A stretch of DNA of 64,000 nt from an uncultured Collinsella sp. (GTDB lineage Bacteria > Actinomycetota > Coriobacteriia > Coriobacteriales > Coriobacteriaceae), in assembly GCA_900540875.1 (NCBI GenBank), contig UQHT01000010.1:1-64000 (forward strand). Direction: 5' to 3'. The notes under the pieces were generated by a model. The model worked only from the letters and a program-made list of their open reading frames with translations. It did no database searches and was not told the origin of the DNA. The position numbers and the translations under genes were made by a program. Below, one piece after another: positions 34,140 through 43,900 of this stretch; the first letter of the stretch is position 1; every line of letters begins with the position of its first letter.

Positions 34140-35345
34140 ATGAGCGGACTGATTATCGATAGCGAAGCCTGTATCGGCTGCGGTCGCTGCGTTCGCGCCT
34201 GTGCCTCGGGCGGCATCGTAGTGGAAGGCGAGCGACCCAACCGATGCGCCCACGTAACCGACGGCTGCATCCTATGCGGTGGGTGCGTCGACGCCTGCCC
34301 TGTCAACGCTATCTCGATCGAGCGTGACGAGGCCGCTGGTGCGGTGGACCTTGATGCATATCGAGACATTTGGGTCTTCGTGCAGACTGACGAGCGCGAC
34401 GCCGTGGCTCCCGTGGCCTACGAGCTCATGGGCAAGGGGCGCGAGCTTGCCGATGCTCGCGGCTGCCGTCTGGTGGCACTGGTCGGTATGGGCCCCGAGG
34501 GTTCTCTCGGTGACCTGGAGCATCTGGTTTGCGCGGGCGCCGACGAAGTCCTGGCCTGTCGCGACGAGCGCCTGCGCCAAAACGATGCGGAGGTCTACGC
34601 CCACTTGATCTGCGATTTGGTAGCCGAACGCAAACCCGAGGCCATCCTATACGGTGCGACCGCTTTTGGCCGCGAACTGGCACCCGGCGTTGCCGTGCGC
34701 TTGCAGACGGGCCTTACGGCTGACTGCACCGTACTTTCGATGGATACGGAGACGGGACTGCTGCAACAGACGCGTCCGGCGTTTGGCGGCAACCTGATGG
34801 CCACCATCGTCTGCCCCAATCATCGTCCCCAGATGGCAACGGTTCGTCCCGGCATCTTTAAGGCACCCGACTTTGACTACGGCCGCTCCGGCACGATCAC
34901 CCAGATATCGCTTGCGGATGATGCTAAGGCTCGTGTCGAGATCTCGATTCCCGCCGAGGAGTGGAGGCAGCAGGCCTCGATCGCCGATGCCGAGCGCCTG
35001 GTCGTGGTGGGCCGCGGCATTGGCTCCAAGAAGAATCTGCCCCTGATGCGAAGGCTCGCCGAGGCTCTGGGAGCCGAGCTTGGTTGCACGCGACCTGTCG
35101 TGGAGGCCGGCTGGTTGGAGTATCGCCATCAGATTGGCCAGACCGGCGTATCGGTTTCGCCCAAGCTTCTCGTGAGTATCGGTGTTTCGGGCGCCATCCA
35201 GCATCTTGCCGGCATCGGTGGGGCGGAGTGCATTATCGCCATTAACGAGGACCCGGATGCCCCCATTTTCGGTGCTGCCCAGTACAAGGTTGTTGGGGAC
35301 GCCGTCGAGGTCGTCGAGGAGCTGCTGGCCCAGCTTGAGCGCTAG
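34140..35345 (+). CDS. etfA: ETF alpha subunit with N-terminal 2[4Fe-4S] ferredoxin domain
   Basis: A 401-residue protein. Residues 1-60 carry two [4Fe-4S] motifs, Cys 11/14/17/21 (CIGCGRCVRAC) and Cys 43/46/49/53 (CILCGGCVDAC). An ETF alpha chain follows, with FGRELAPGVAVRLQTGLTADC and the FAD-binding C-terminal block VVVGRGIGSKKNLP...QIGQTGVSVSPKLLVSIGVSGAIQHL. A ferredoxin-fused EtfA next to a GlcD protein is the layout of LctC in the Acetobacterium lactate dehydrogenase complex. The final bases overlap the convergent HD gene by 4. Confidence 0.93.
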   Translation: MSGLIIDSEACIGCGRCVRACASGGIVVEGERPNRCAHVTDGCILCGGCVDACPVNAISIERDEAAGAVDLDAYRDIWVFVQTDERDAVAPVAYELMGKGRELADARGCRLVALVGMGPEGSLGDLEHLVCAGADEVLACRDERLRQNDAEVYAHLICDLVAERKPEAILYGATAFGRELAPGVAVRLQTGLTADCTVLSMDTETGLLQQTRPAFGGNLMATIVCPNHRPQMATVRPGIFKAPDFDYGRSGTITQISLADDAKARVEISIPAEEWRQQASIADAERLVVVGRGIGSKKNLPLMRRLAEALGAELGCTRPVVEAGWLEYRHQIGQTGVSVSPKLLVSIGVSGAIQHLAGIGGAECIIAINEDPDAPIFGAAQYKVVGDAVEVVEELLAQLER

Positions 35346-36154
35346 GCGCGCGCCAGCCAGTCGCGCATCTCGTCCTTTAGGCGGCTCCAGGCTGCCTGCG
35401 TGGCGGGGTCGGTAAAGGGGCGCGTAATGCCAAAGGGCGCGTCGAGCAGGCGGTAGATATCGCCCTGCTCGCGCGCCAGCGCGCGGCTCGCTGGATAGAC
35501 GAGCTCAAACATAAAGCAGATGAGTCCCACCAGGTAGTCTGCGGGCTCGTTGCGTTCATCGCGTGCGACGCAGCGGTGCTCGTCAAAGGCGGCAAGTGTC
35601 GGCGACGAGAAACGGCTGCCGAGAAACGTCTTCTCGTCCACCTTGAGGATGGTGTCGACGATGCTGTCGGCGATGGTGCGCATAATGTCGATCTTGTCAC
35701 CATCGCGCACGATATCGCAGAAGCTCCGCGTGCGCTCGTCGAGCTGCGCGGGTAGACGGAAATCGCTGTGATAGGCAATGCTCGCTCGGATGAGCTCATC
35801 TTCTGCCGGGTCATCGATAAAGTCGCGGATGCTCGTTACGGCGGGTGCATCGGCGGGATTCTCGCCAAAGAGGACCTCGATGCCCAGCGCCGCATGGCTC
35901 ATGCTCTCGGCGTCCTTAAAGGTGTCCCAGCGTCGCAGCTGCTCAAAGCGGCCCATATCGTGCAGCAGGCCGCAAAGCCATGCTAGGTCAATATCTTCTG
36001 ACGACCAGCCCTGCTCGCGCGCTACGGCATCGCATGCCTCGGCCACGTGGTACGTATGCTCGATTTTGAGCGCGATGCGTGGGTTAGTGGCGTCGTAGGC
36101 ATCGGTGTAGCTTTTGAAGGCCGCGCGCGCCCGGTCTCGATCGATAGCTGTCAT
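35342..36154 (-). CDS. HD domain phosphohydrolase
   Basis: A 270-residue protein with the HD metal motif: H in KIEHTYHVAEAC, the HD pair in CGLLHDMGRFEQ, a further His in AYHSDFRLP and an Asp in VRDGDKIDIMRT. These bind a metal pair in phosphohydrolases acting on nucleotides. The substrate is unknown. The gene converges on etfA with a 4-base overlap and no terminator between. Confidence 0.85.
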   Translation of the reverse strand: MTAIDRDRARAAFKSYTDAYDATNPRIALKIEHTYHVAEACDAVAREQGWSSEDIDLAWLCGLLHDMGRFEQLRRWDTFKDAESMSHAALGIEVLFGENPADAPAVTSIRDFIDDPAEDELIRASIAYHSDFRLPAQLDERTRSFCDIVRDGDKIDIMRTIADSIVDTILKVDEKTFLGSRFSSPTLAAFDEHRCVARDERNEPADYLVGLICFMFELVYPASRALAREQGDIYRLLDAPFGITRPFTDPATQAAWSRLKDEMRDWLARA

Positions 36155-36280
36155 AATGACTTCCTAAAAAGTTGTGTCTTTCGATCCGGTGGCAATTGTA
36201 GGTGAACTCGGTTGCTGTCGGATGATGATTCTGCCGTGTCGCTACATGCGGCTCGGAGACCTTGTCAGGATGAGAAGCGT

Positions 36281-36973
36281 ATGGTGCTCAAAATCGTTAG
36301 AACCGTCTGGCCAGTGATGCTTACCTATGTTGCAATAGGCGCGCCGTGCGGAATGATCATGGGGCAGACGGGAATGGAACCCTGGATGGTTTTTGCTCTG
36401 AGCAGCACGTTCGTGACGGGCAGCGGGCAGTTTATGATCTGCAATCTGTGGCTGGCAGGTGTGCCTGCGGCGTCGATCGTCGCGAGCGTCGCCGCAATCT
36501 CCTCGCGCTTTGCGCTTTACTCGGCATCGATCGCTCCACATCTGACGGGTGCCTCGAAGCGTCAGACGCTGGCTGTTGCCGCGACACTTACCGAGGAGGC
36601 ATATGGCATCTCGCTTGCCAAGTTGGTTGAAGGGGAGGATTGGGGCCCGCGCGAGTCCTTTGTGCTCAACGTGATCCTTATCGCAACATGGGGCGTATCG
36701 TGTACGATGGGCGCCATCGTCGGCGCCGTTGTCGATATTCCCACCGCCATTGCAGCCTTTATCTGCACCTCGCTCTTTATCTTCCTGCTCTTTTCGCAGC
36801 GGCTGTCGCGCGGCAACGTTGTCGCGGCGGTTTCGGGCGCGGTGTCCGTCGCCGTATGCAAGTTCTTGGGCCTCGTGAATATTGCCGTGCCGGCAAGCGT
36901 CGTGGTCGGCATTACCATTGCGCTGGCGTGCGATGCTGTATTTGACGGAAGAGGTGCCCGCGATGCCCGTTAA
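36281..36973 (+). CDS. azlC: AzlC-family branched-chain amino acid exporter, large subunit
   Basis: A 230-residue membrane protein with the AzlC layout: MLTYVAIGAPCGMIMGQTGM, STFVTGSGQFMICNLWL, SSRFALYSASIAPHL and LTEEAYGIS. Works with AzlD to export branched-chain amino acids or analogues. I chose ATG 36281 since the longer frame (36212) adds a hydrophilic leader absent from the family. It overlaps azlD by 11 bases. Confidence 0.88.
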   Translation: MVLKIVRTVWPVMLTYVAIGAPCGMIMGQTGMEPWMVFALSSTFVTGSGQFMICNLWLAGVPAASIVASVAAISSRFALYSASIAPHLTGASKRQTLAVAATLTEEAYGISLAKLVEGEDWGPRESFVLNVILIATWGVSCTMGAIVGAVVDIPTAIAAFICTSLFIFLLFSQRLSRGNVVAAVSGAVSVAVCKFLGLVNIAVPASVVVGITIALACDAVFDGRGARDAR

Positions 36974-37286
36974 CGAGTTCTTGGTTCTGTGGCTGTCGTC
37001 GTGGGCTGCTATCGCGTTCTTTCGCATCGCGCCGGCGTTCGCCTTGCGCGGGCGGACCCTGTCGCCCCGCATTACCGAGGCCCTGGGCTATATCCCGCCC
37101 GCCGCCTTTGCCGCGCTGGTCGCCAACGACTTGGTGAGTCCCGGCGCGTTCGACGCGGGGCTCTGGCCTGCCTTGGTTCCCTGGATTGCGGCCGCCGGCG
37201 TCGTGGTCGTGGCGGTCAAGACAAAATCGATGCTGTGGTGCTGCGTCTCGGGCATCGTACTCTATATCGTCTTGAGCCTTATATAG
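36963..37286 (+). CDS. azlD: AzlD-family small subunit
   Basis: A 107-residue protein with three to four membrane segments (LVLWLSSWAAIAFFRIAPAF, ALGYIPPAAFAALVAND, WIAAAGVVVVAVKTKSMLW, GIVLYIVLSLI), the normal size for AzlD. The ATG at 36963 lies inside the end of azlC, which implies coupled translation. Confidence 0.86.
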   Translation: MPVNEFLVLWLSSWAAIAFFRIAPAFALRGRTLSPRITEALGYIPPAAFAALVANDLVSPGAFDAGLWPALVPWIAAAGVVVVAVKTKSMLWCCVSGIVLYIVLSLI

Positions 37287-37436
37287 GGGTGGCGTCGCGG
37301 GCGCCGAATCTCGTTCCATCCCAACTTGTCGAATTTTTCACCGAGCTGGTCTATTTCTTCTGGTACCATGGTCAAACTTTACTGTAGCAAAGCGTGACGT
37401 GGGCTTTTGTACCCCGTCAGCGGAAATGGGGGTTTC

Positions 37437-38459
37437 ATGGCACAGGAAGCGAACGCCAACGAGCAAAAGAAATTCAAGGTCCCGCGCATCCCGGGCGACA
37501 TCATGATCTATCCGATGATCGTCGGTCTTTTGCTCAACACCTTCTGCCCGCAGGTTTTTGAGATCGGTGGCTTCTTTACGGCTGCCTGCCGCGGTGGCTC
37601 CAATACCATCGTCGCTGCGATCCTACTCTTCGTGGGTGCCGGCATCAGCTTTAAGTCCACACCGGGTGCCATCAAGACCGGTATCGTCGTGCTGATCCCC
37701 AAGCTGGTCGTCGCAGCGGCTCTCGGCCTGGGCGTGGCATATTTCTTTAACGACAACTTCCTGGGTCTGAGCTCCGTGTCTATCATCGGCGGCATCACGT
37801 TTTGCAACATGGCGCTCTATACGGGCATCATGGGCGAGTTCGGCGATGAGTCCGAGCAGGGCGCCGTCGGTATCCTGTTCTTTACGGCTGGCCCCGCCGT
37901 CACGATGATCATCCTCGGTGTTTCCGGTCTCGCCAACATTCCCATTGGCACCATTATCGGCTCCATCTTGCCACTCGTTATTGGCATGGTTCTGGGCAAC
38001 CTGTTCCCGTTTATCAAGAACCTGCTGGTTCCCGGTGCCAATCCCGCGATTGCCGTCATCGGATTTCAGCTCGGTGCGTCCATGAGCCTGTCGAGCTTTA
38101 TCACCGGCGGTATTTCCGGCATCTTGCTGGGCCTTGTCACGCTGTTTGTCGTCGGTCCCATCACCTTTGCGTTCGAGCGTCTGTGCGGCGGCAATGGCAA
38201 GGCCGCTGTGGCTTGCTCCACCATTGCCGGCACGGCTATGACCACACCGGTTGCCCTCGCCGAGGTCGCACCGCGTTACGCCGAGCTTGCGCCCACCGCG
38301 TACGCTCAGATCGCCACCGCCGTTATCATCACGGCGATCATGGCTCCGATTCTGACTGGCTGGGTCGACAAGAAGTTCTGCCAAGGCAAGGAGGATCTGT
38401 CGCCTGTCGGTGTCGAGGCCATCGAGGAGGCCGTCGCGACTGACATCGATGGCGAGTAG
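37437..38459 (+). CDS. KdgT-type 2-keto-3-deoxygluconate permease
   Basis: A 340-residue permease with about ten membrane segments. VPRIPGDIMIYPMIVGLLLNTFCP, GAGISFKSTPGAIKTG, SGTN-like SIIGGITFCNMALYTGIMGEFGDE and IAGTAMTTPVALAEVAP match the KdgT family, which takes up 2-keto-3-deoxygluconate by proton symport. GGGGG precedes ATG 37437. No other KDG or pectin genes are nearby, so substrate assignment rests on family only. A strong hairpin follows at 38508. Confidence 0.88.
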   Translation: MAQEANANEQKKFKVPRIPGDIMIYPMIVGLLLNTFCPQVFEIGGFFTAACRGGSNTIVAAILLFVGAGISFKSTPGAIKTGIVVLIPKLVVAAALGLGVAYFFNDNFLGLSSVSIIGGITFCNMALYTGIMGEFGDESEQGAVGILFFTAGPAVTMIILGVSGLANIPIGTIIGSILPLVIGMVLGNLFPFIKNLLVPGANPAIAVIGFQLGASMSLSSFITGGISGILLGLVTLFVVGPITFAFERLCGGNGKAAVACSTIAGTAMTTPVALAEVAPRYAELAPTAYAQIATAVIITAIMAPILTGWVDKKFCQGKEDLSPVGVEAIEEAVATDIDGE

Positions 38460-38507
38460 CAATCGATACCCATCAATGATGCCGGCGTGTGCAATTCGCG
38501 CCGTATG

Positions 38508-38549
38508 GGCGCCCGAACAGAAACTGTTTTGCAGTGATGTTCGGGCGCT
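38508..38549 (+). terminator. Hairpin after the KdgT-type gene
   Basis: GCGCCCGAAC and GTTCGGGCGC form a perfect 10 bp stem around a 22-base loop; the following bases are only weakly T-rich. Confidence 0.6.
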
Positions 38550-38640
38550 CTGCTATTATCCCCTTTACCCCTGCGGAGTAAAGGGGTGTTTATTGCCCTG
38601 ATTCGAATTGGGCGATTCTGACCACTTGGGTATTGAAGGG

Positions 38641-39792
38641 ATGGCGCTAGTGGTTAAGGCACTCAAGATTGAGATATTCGTGCTATGCATGATTGTTCTT
38701 ATCGGGCTTGCCGTGCGAAGTCGTCGCTCCTTGTTCTCGAGCACCCAGCAGCTATTGTTTAGCATGCTTGGCTACACCTCTGCCGCGTACATATTATTCG
38801 ATATGATCTGGACGCTTTCGGACGGTGTGGACGGCACGTTGGGCATTGCTGCCAACTGGATTTCCAACGCGGTTTCGTTTTCGCTCTTTGCTATCGCGTG
38901 TCTCATTTGGTTTATCTATTCCGAGACGGTGCAGGGTTCTCGTCTTTTGACCTCGCGCTATAGGGCGGTGCTTGTAGCGTTGCCTACGGCTCTGGTGGTC
39001 GTGCTGGCGTTTACCAGTTACTGGACGCACGCCCTGTTCTATATCGATTCGCAGGGCGTGTATCGTCGCGGCTTTGCCTATATGATCCAGCCCATCGTCA
39101 GCTACTGTTACGTTATACATACGTCCCTGCATGCGTTTGTGCAATCTCGCAGGGTCGAGAGCCTGCAGACGAAGGCCATCTATCGAACCTTGGCATTTTT
39201 CGCCATTCCGGCCCTGGTGGGCGGTACCTTTCAGGTCGTATACTCGGTGCCCGGCCTTTGTGTCGGCATAATGATTAGCATGTTGCTGCTTTACATCATC
39301 TACCAGGAGCAGCTCATCTCGACCGACCCGTTGACTGGACTTAACAATCGCAACCGTTTTGAGACCTATATGCTGTCGCTCTTCTCAAATGTGGATCAGG
39401 CCGAAGATGTATATCTGCTTATGATGGACGCCGACGGCTTTAAGCAGATTAACGATCGCTATGGGCATGTGGAGGGCGACCACGCTCTTCAGGTCATATC
39501 CGCTGCGCTCAAAGAAGTCTGCTCGGCGTCTGGCGGCTTTATCGCACGTTATGGCGGCGATGAGTTCGTGGTGCTCCAAAAGGCGACGGCGGAGCAGGAC
39601 ATCATAAGCCTGTGTGCGGCAATCAACGATGAGCTCGCACGTGCCGACGTGCCGTATCTGTTGCGGATGTCCATCGGCTACGCACGGGTCGGTGACGGTG
39701 TCGATACCTGGCAAGACTTGCTTCGCGCTGCCGATGCGGAGCTCTACCGCGTCAAGGCCGAGAAAAAGAAAGCCGGCGTCCAGATACGCTAG
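38641..39792 (+). CDS. Membrane-bound diguanylate cyclase (GGDEF)
   Basis: A 383-residue protein with seven or so membrane helices (to about residue 235) and a GGDEF domain. The domain has DPLTGLNNRNRFE, LMMDADGFKQINDRYGHVEGDHALQ and an intact YGGDEFVVLQ active site, so it should make cyclic di-GMP. No R-x-x-D inhibitory site is seen five residues before GGDEF. ATG 38641 is adjacent to a GAAGGG ribosome site, so GTG 38650 may be the true start; the TTG at 38608 is less likely. It has no operon partner. Confidence 0.88.
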   Translation: MALVVKALKIEIFVLCMIVLIGLAVRSRRSLFSSTQQLLFSMLGYTSAAYILFDMIWTLSDGVDGTLGIAANWISNAVSFSLFAIACLIWFIYSETVQGSRLLTSRYRAVLVALPTALVVVLAFTSYWTHALFYIDSQGVYRRGFAYMIQPIVSYCYVIHTSLHAFVQSRRVESLQTKAIYRTLAFFAIPALVGGTFQVVYSVPGLCVGIMISMLLLYIIYQEQLISTDPLTGLNNRNRFETYMLSLFSNVDQAEDVYLLMMDADGFKQINDRYGHVEGDHALQVISAALKEVCSASGGFIARYGGDEFVVLQKATAEQDIISLCAAINDELARADVPYLLRMSIGYARVGDGVDTWQDLLRAADAELYRVKAEKKKAGVQIR

Positions 39793-39800
39793 AAAAAGGG

Positions 39801-39818
39801 GCGCACGCTTGCGTGCGT
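39801..39818. terminator. Small hairpin between convergent genes
   Basis: CGCACGC and GCGTGCG pair around TT, between the diguanylate cyclase and exporter genes. An A5 run before it gives a T-run on the minus strand. Confidence 0.45.
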
Positions 39819-39892
39819 GGTGGCCTTCAGCTCACCGATGTACTCCATTAAACTAAAGTATGTGAATCTCTCTGCTAAATAAGGGCAGTTCG

Positions 39893-40828
39893 CTAGGCTT
39901 TTTTGGGTTTGTTGACGATGATGATGCCGCTGCAGACCAAGAGCAGGGCAACGATGACGGTAACGGGGCTCGTGCCGGCGCCCTCGCCAAGCAGCAGTGC
40001 GCTCAGCAGTACGCCAAAGACCGGGTTCATAAACCCAAAGACCGAGACGCGGCTGACGGGGTTGACGGCAAGCAGGCGCGACCACAGCGAGTAGGCGACC
40101 GCGGAGATAAGCGCCATGTAGATGATGAGCACGATGGCGGGGACAATCGCCGTGGGGGAGAGCGCGCCACCCATCAAAAAGCCGATGGCGGTGAGGACCA
40201 GGCCGCCGACCAAGAACTGCCACCCGGCAAGCAAGACGCCGTCGTGCTTGCGCGAGAAGATGCCGATCAGGCAGGTCGAAAGAGCACCCGCGACAGTGGA
40301 GGCTAGGATAAAGCCCTCGCCATCGAGCCTGAAGCCAAAGGTGCCATCTGCGCCCGAGAGGTTGACGAGCGCGACGCCGGCAAAGCCCAGCGCACAGCCA
40401 AGCACCTTGGCCGTATTGAGCTTCTCGGTGTGAAATGCCAGGGCGGCAAAGAGGATTGCGAGGAAGTTGGCGCTGGCCTCGATGATGGAGCTCGACATGG
40501 CGCTGGCGCGCGAGAGGCCCAGATAGAAAAAGAAGTACTGCCCGATAGTCTGGAAGAGCGACAAGACAAAGATGGGCTTGATGTCGCGAGCCTGCGGAAT
40601 GAGGGGGCGGCGTTGGGCCGCACTCATCCCAACGATAACCAGGGCGCCGGCAAGCGTGAAGCGCAAGCCCGCAAAGAGCAGCTGCGAGGCGCTATCGTGC
40701 GCCGGGATACCAAAGAGTGCGTAGCCGATCTTGATGCAGGGAAAGGCCGATCCCCAGAGTGCACAGCAAACAAGACAGCCCAGGATGAGTCCGGGCAGGG
40801 TGGCGAGATACGGCTTGCGGCTTTCCAT
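39893..40828 (-). CDS. EamA/DMT-family transporter
   Basis: A 311-residue protein with ten membrane segments in two EamA repeats (for example LWGSAFPCIKIGYALFG, FLSLFQTIGQYFFFYLGLSRASAM, and LLSALLLGEGAG near the end). Members export amino acids or other small metabolites. ATG 40828 follows AGGAAGGA; an upstream extension to 40870 overlaps the purL terminator hairpin. Substrate unknown. Confidence 0.88.
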   Translation of the reverse strand: MESRKPYLATLPGLILGCLVCCALWGSAFPCIKIGYALFGIPAHDSASQLLFAGLRFTLAGALVIVGMSAAQRRPLIPQARDIKPIFVLSLFQTIGQYFFFYLGLSRASAMSSSIIEASANFLAILFAALAFHTEKLNTAKVLGCALGFAGVALVNLSGADGTFGFRLDGEGFILASTVAGALSTCLIGIFSRKHDGVLLAGWQFLVGGLVLTAIGFLMGGALSPTAIVPAIVLIIYMALISAVAYSLWSRLLAVNPVSRVSVFGFMNPVFGVLLSALLLGEGAGTSPVTVIVALLLVCSGIIIVNKPKKA

Positions 40829-40861
40829 GATGTCCTTCCTACATGCGCGAAGCAAAAAAGA

Positions 40862-40890
40862 ACCCGCCACCGGATGTGTCGGTGGCGGGT
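40862..40890 (-). terminator. Terminator of purL
   Basis: ACCCGCCACC and GGTGGCGGGT form a perfect 10 bp stem; on the minus strand TTCTTTTTTGC follows. Confidence 0.88.
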
Positions 40891-40927
40891 GTTGTTACCC
40901 GAGGGGATTGTACCCGATGGGAAAGCT

Positions 40928-43900
40928 TTAAGCGAAGTAGGCTACGCCGCTCTCAAAGATCGGCATGAACTTATCGCCGGGGACATGCTCGGGCACGTTG
41001 CGGTACAGGTTGTCGCCGCGGCGCTCGGCATGGCCCATCTTGCCCAGGACGCGGCCGTCGGGGCTCGTGATGCCCTCGATGGCGAGTGCGGAGCCGTTGG
41101 GGTTGACGGAAAGATCCATGCTGGGCTTGCCGTCCTCGCCCACGTACTGCGTGGCGACCTGGCCGTTGGCGATCAGCTGGGCGAGCACTTCGTCATTGGC
41201 GACAAAGCGGCCCTCGCCGTGGCTGATGGCGACGGTGTAGGGGTCGTCGAGGCTGCACTGCGACAGCCACGGGGACAGGTTGGACGAGATGCGGGTGCGC
41301 ACCAGACGGCTCTGGTGGCGACCGATGGTGTTGAACGTCAGCGTGGGCGCGTCGGACGTGGCGTCGACGATATCGCCGTAAGGCACCAGGCCGAGCTTGA
41401 TCAGGGCCTGGAAGCCGTTGCAGATGCCCAGCATCAGGCCATCGCGGGCCTTGAGCAGGTCGCGGACTGCCTCGGTGACCTCGGGAGCGCGGAAGAACGC
41501 CGTGATGAACTTGGCGGAGCCGTCGGGCTCGTCGCCGCCCGAGAAGCCGCCGGGGATCATGACGATCTGGCTTGCACGGATGCGGCGGGCAAGCTCGTGG
41601 GTGCTCTCGGCGACGGCCTCGGGCGTGAGGTTGTTGATCACGAAGGTGTCGGCCTCGGCACCGGCGGCACGGAAGGCGCGGGCGCTGTCGTACTCGCAGT
41701 TGTTGCCGGGGAACACGGGGATGATCACGCGCGGGCGGGCGATCTTGGCGCCGCCGTACACGTGGATATCCTTGGCGCGGAAGTCGATGGTCTCGACCTC
41801 GGGGGTCTCGCCGGCGCTGCGGTAGGTGAAGACGCCCTCGATGCCGCTCTCCCAGGCCTCCTGGAGCTCGGAGAGCTCGATGACTTCGGAACCGGTGTCG
41901 ATGACATAGCCCTCGACGGTGGTGCCCAGGGGCTCGACGACAACGCCGTCGGCGACCTCGGGCAGCTCGGCATCCTCGGCGAGCTCGACAATAAAGCTGC
42001 CGTAGAGCGGGGTGAAGAGGCTCTCCACGTCTACATCCTCGGCAAGCTCGATACCGATCTGGTTACCGACGCACATCTTAAAGAGGCTCTCGGCGCCGCA
42101 GCCGTAGCCGGGCGTGGAGATGGCCAGGGCGTTGCCGGTAGCAGTGAGCGCCTCGACGGCGTCAAACGCGGCGAGCAGCTGCTGAGCATCGGGGCGGTAG
42201 TCCTCGCCATAGGTGGCGGGGGCGATGCGGACGACGCGGTGCGTGAGGCCCTTGAACTCGGGCGAGACGGCGCGGGCGGCCTTGCCCACGGCGACGGCGA
42301 AGCTGATCAGGGTCGGCGGAACGTTGAGCTCGCCGGCCTCGTCCTCAAACGAACCGCTCATGGAGTCCTTGCCGCCGATGGCGCCGGCACCCAGGTCGAC
42401 CTGGGCCATAAGGGCACCCAGGACGGCAGCCATGGGCTTGCCCCAGCGCTCGGCCTCGGTGCGCAGGCGCTCGAAGTACTCCTGGAAGGAGAGGTAGGTG
42501 CGCTTGTGCTCAAAGCCGGCGGCAACGAGCTTGGCGATGGACTCGACCACGGACAGGTAGGCGCCCGCAAACTGGTCGGCCTCCATCAGATAGGGGTTGA
42601 AGCCCCATGCCATGGCGCTCGCCGTGGTGGTCTCGCCGTCCACGGGGAACTTGGCGACCATGGCCGAGCTTGGGGTGAGCTGCGTCTTGCCGCCAAAGGG
42701 CATGAGCACGGTCGCGGCGCCGATGGTGGAGTCGAAGCGCTCGGAAAGGCCCTTGTTGGAAGCGACGTTGAGGTCGGTGACGAGCGAGGTCATGCGCTCG
42801 GCGAGCGTGGTACCGGCCCAGCTGGGCTGCCACACACTGCGGGCGCAGACGTGGACGACCTGGTGCTTGGGCGCACCGTTGGAGTTGAGGAACTCGCGGG
42901 ACAGATCGACGATGGCGACGCCGTTCCAGGCCATGCGCATGCGCGGCTCGGCGGTAACCTCGGCGATAACGGTCGCCTCCAGGTTCTCCTCGGCGGCGTA
43001 GCCCATGAACTCCTCGACGTCACCGTCGGCGACGGCGCAGGCCATGCGCTCCTGGGATTCAGAGATGGCGAGCTCGGTGCCGTCAAGACCGTCGTACTTT
43101 TTGGTCACGGTATCAAGGTCGACATACAGGCCGTCGGCAAGCTCGCCTACGGCGACCGAGACACCGCCGGCGCCAAAGTCGTTGCAGCGCTTGATCAGAC
43201 GGCAGGCATCGCCGCGGCGGAACAGGCGCTGCAGCTTGCGCTCGACCGGGGCGTTGCCCTTCTGGACCTCGGCGCCCGATGTCTCGATGGACTCGGTGTT
43301 CTGGGTCTTGGAGGAGCCGGTGGCACCGCCGATGCCGTCACGGCCGGTGCGGCCGCCCAACAGGATGATCTTGTCGGTGGGGGCGGGGCACTCGCGACGC
43401 ACGTGGTTTGCCGGGGTAGCGCCCACGACGGCGCCGACCTCCATGCGCTTGGCGACGTAGCCGGGGTGATAGAGTTCGTTGACCTGACCGGTGGCAAGGC
43501 CGATCTGGTTGCCGTAGCTGGAGTAGCCGGCGGCAGCAGTGGTCACGAGCTTACGCTGCGGCAGCTTGCCCTCGAGCGTCTCGGACACGGGGACGGTGGG
43601 GTCGCCGGCGCCGGTGACACGCATGGCCTGGTACACGTAGCTGCGGCCCGACAGCGGGTCGCGGATGGCACCGCCCACGCAGGTGGCGGCACCGCCGAAG
43701 GGCTCGATCTCGGTCGGGTGGTTGTGGGTCTCGTTCTTAAAGAGGAACAGCCAGTCCTGGTCCTCGCCGTCGACATCGACCTTCACCTTGACGGTGCAGG
43801 CGTTGATCTCCTCGGACTCGTCGACATCGGTCATGACGCCGGTCTTCTTGAGGTACTTGGCGCCGATGGTGCCCATGTCCATGAGGCAGACGGGCTTGGT

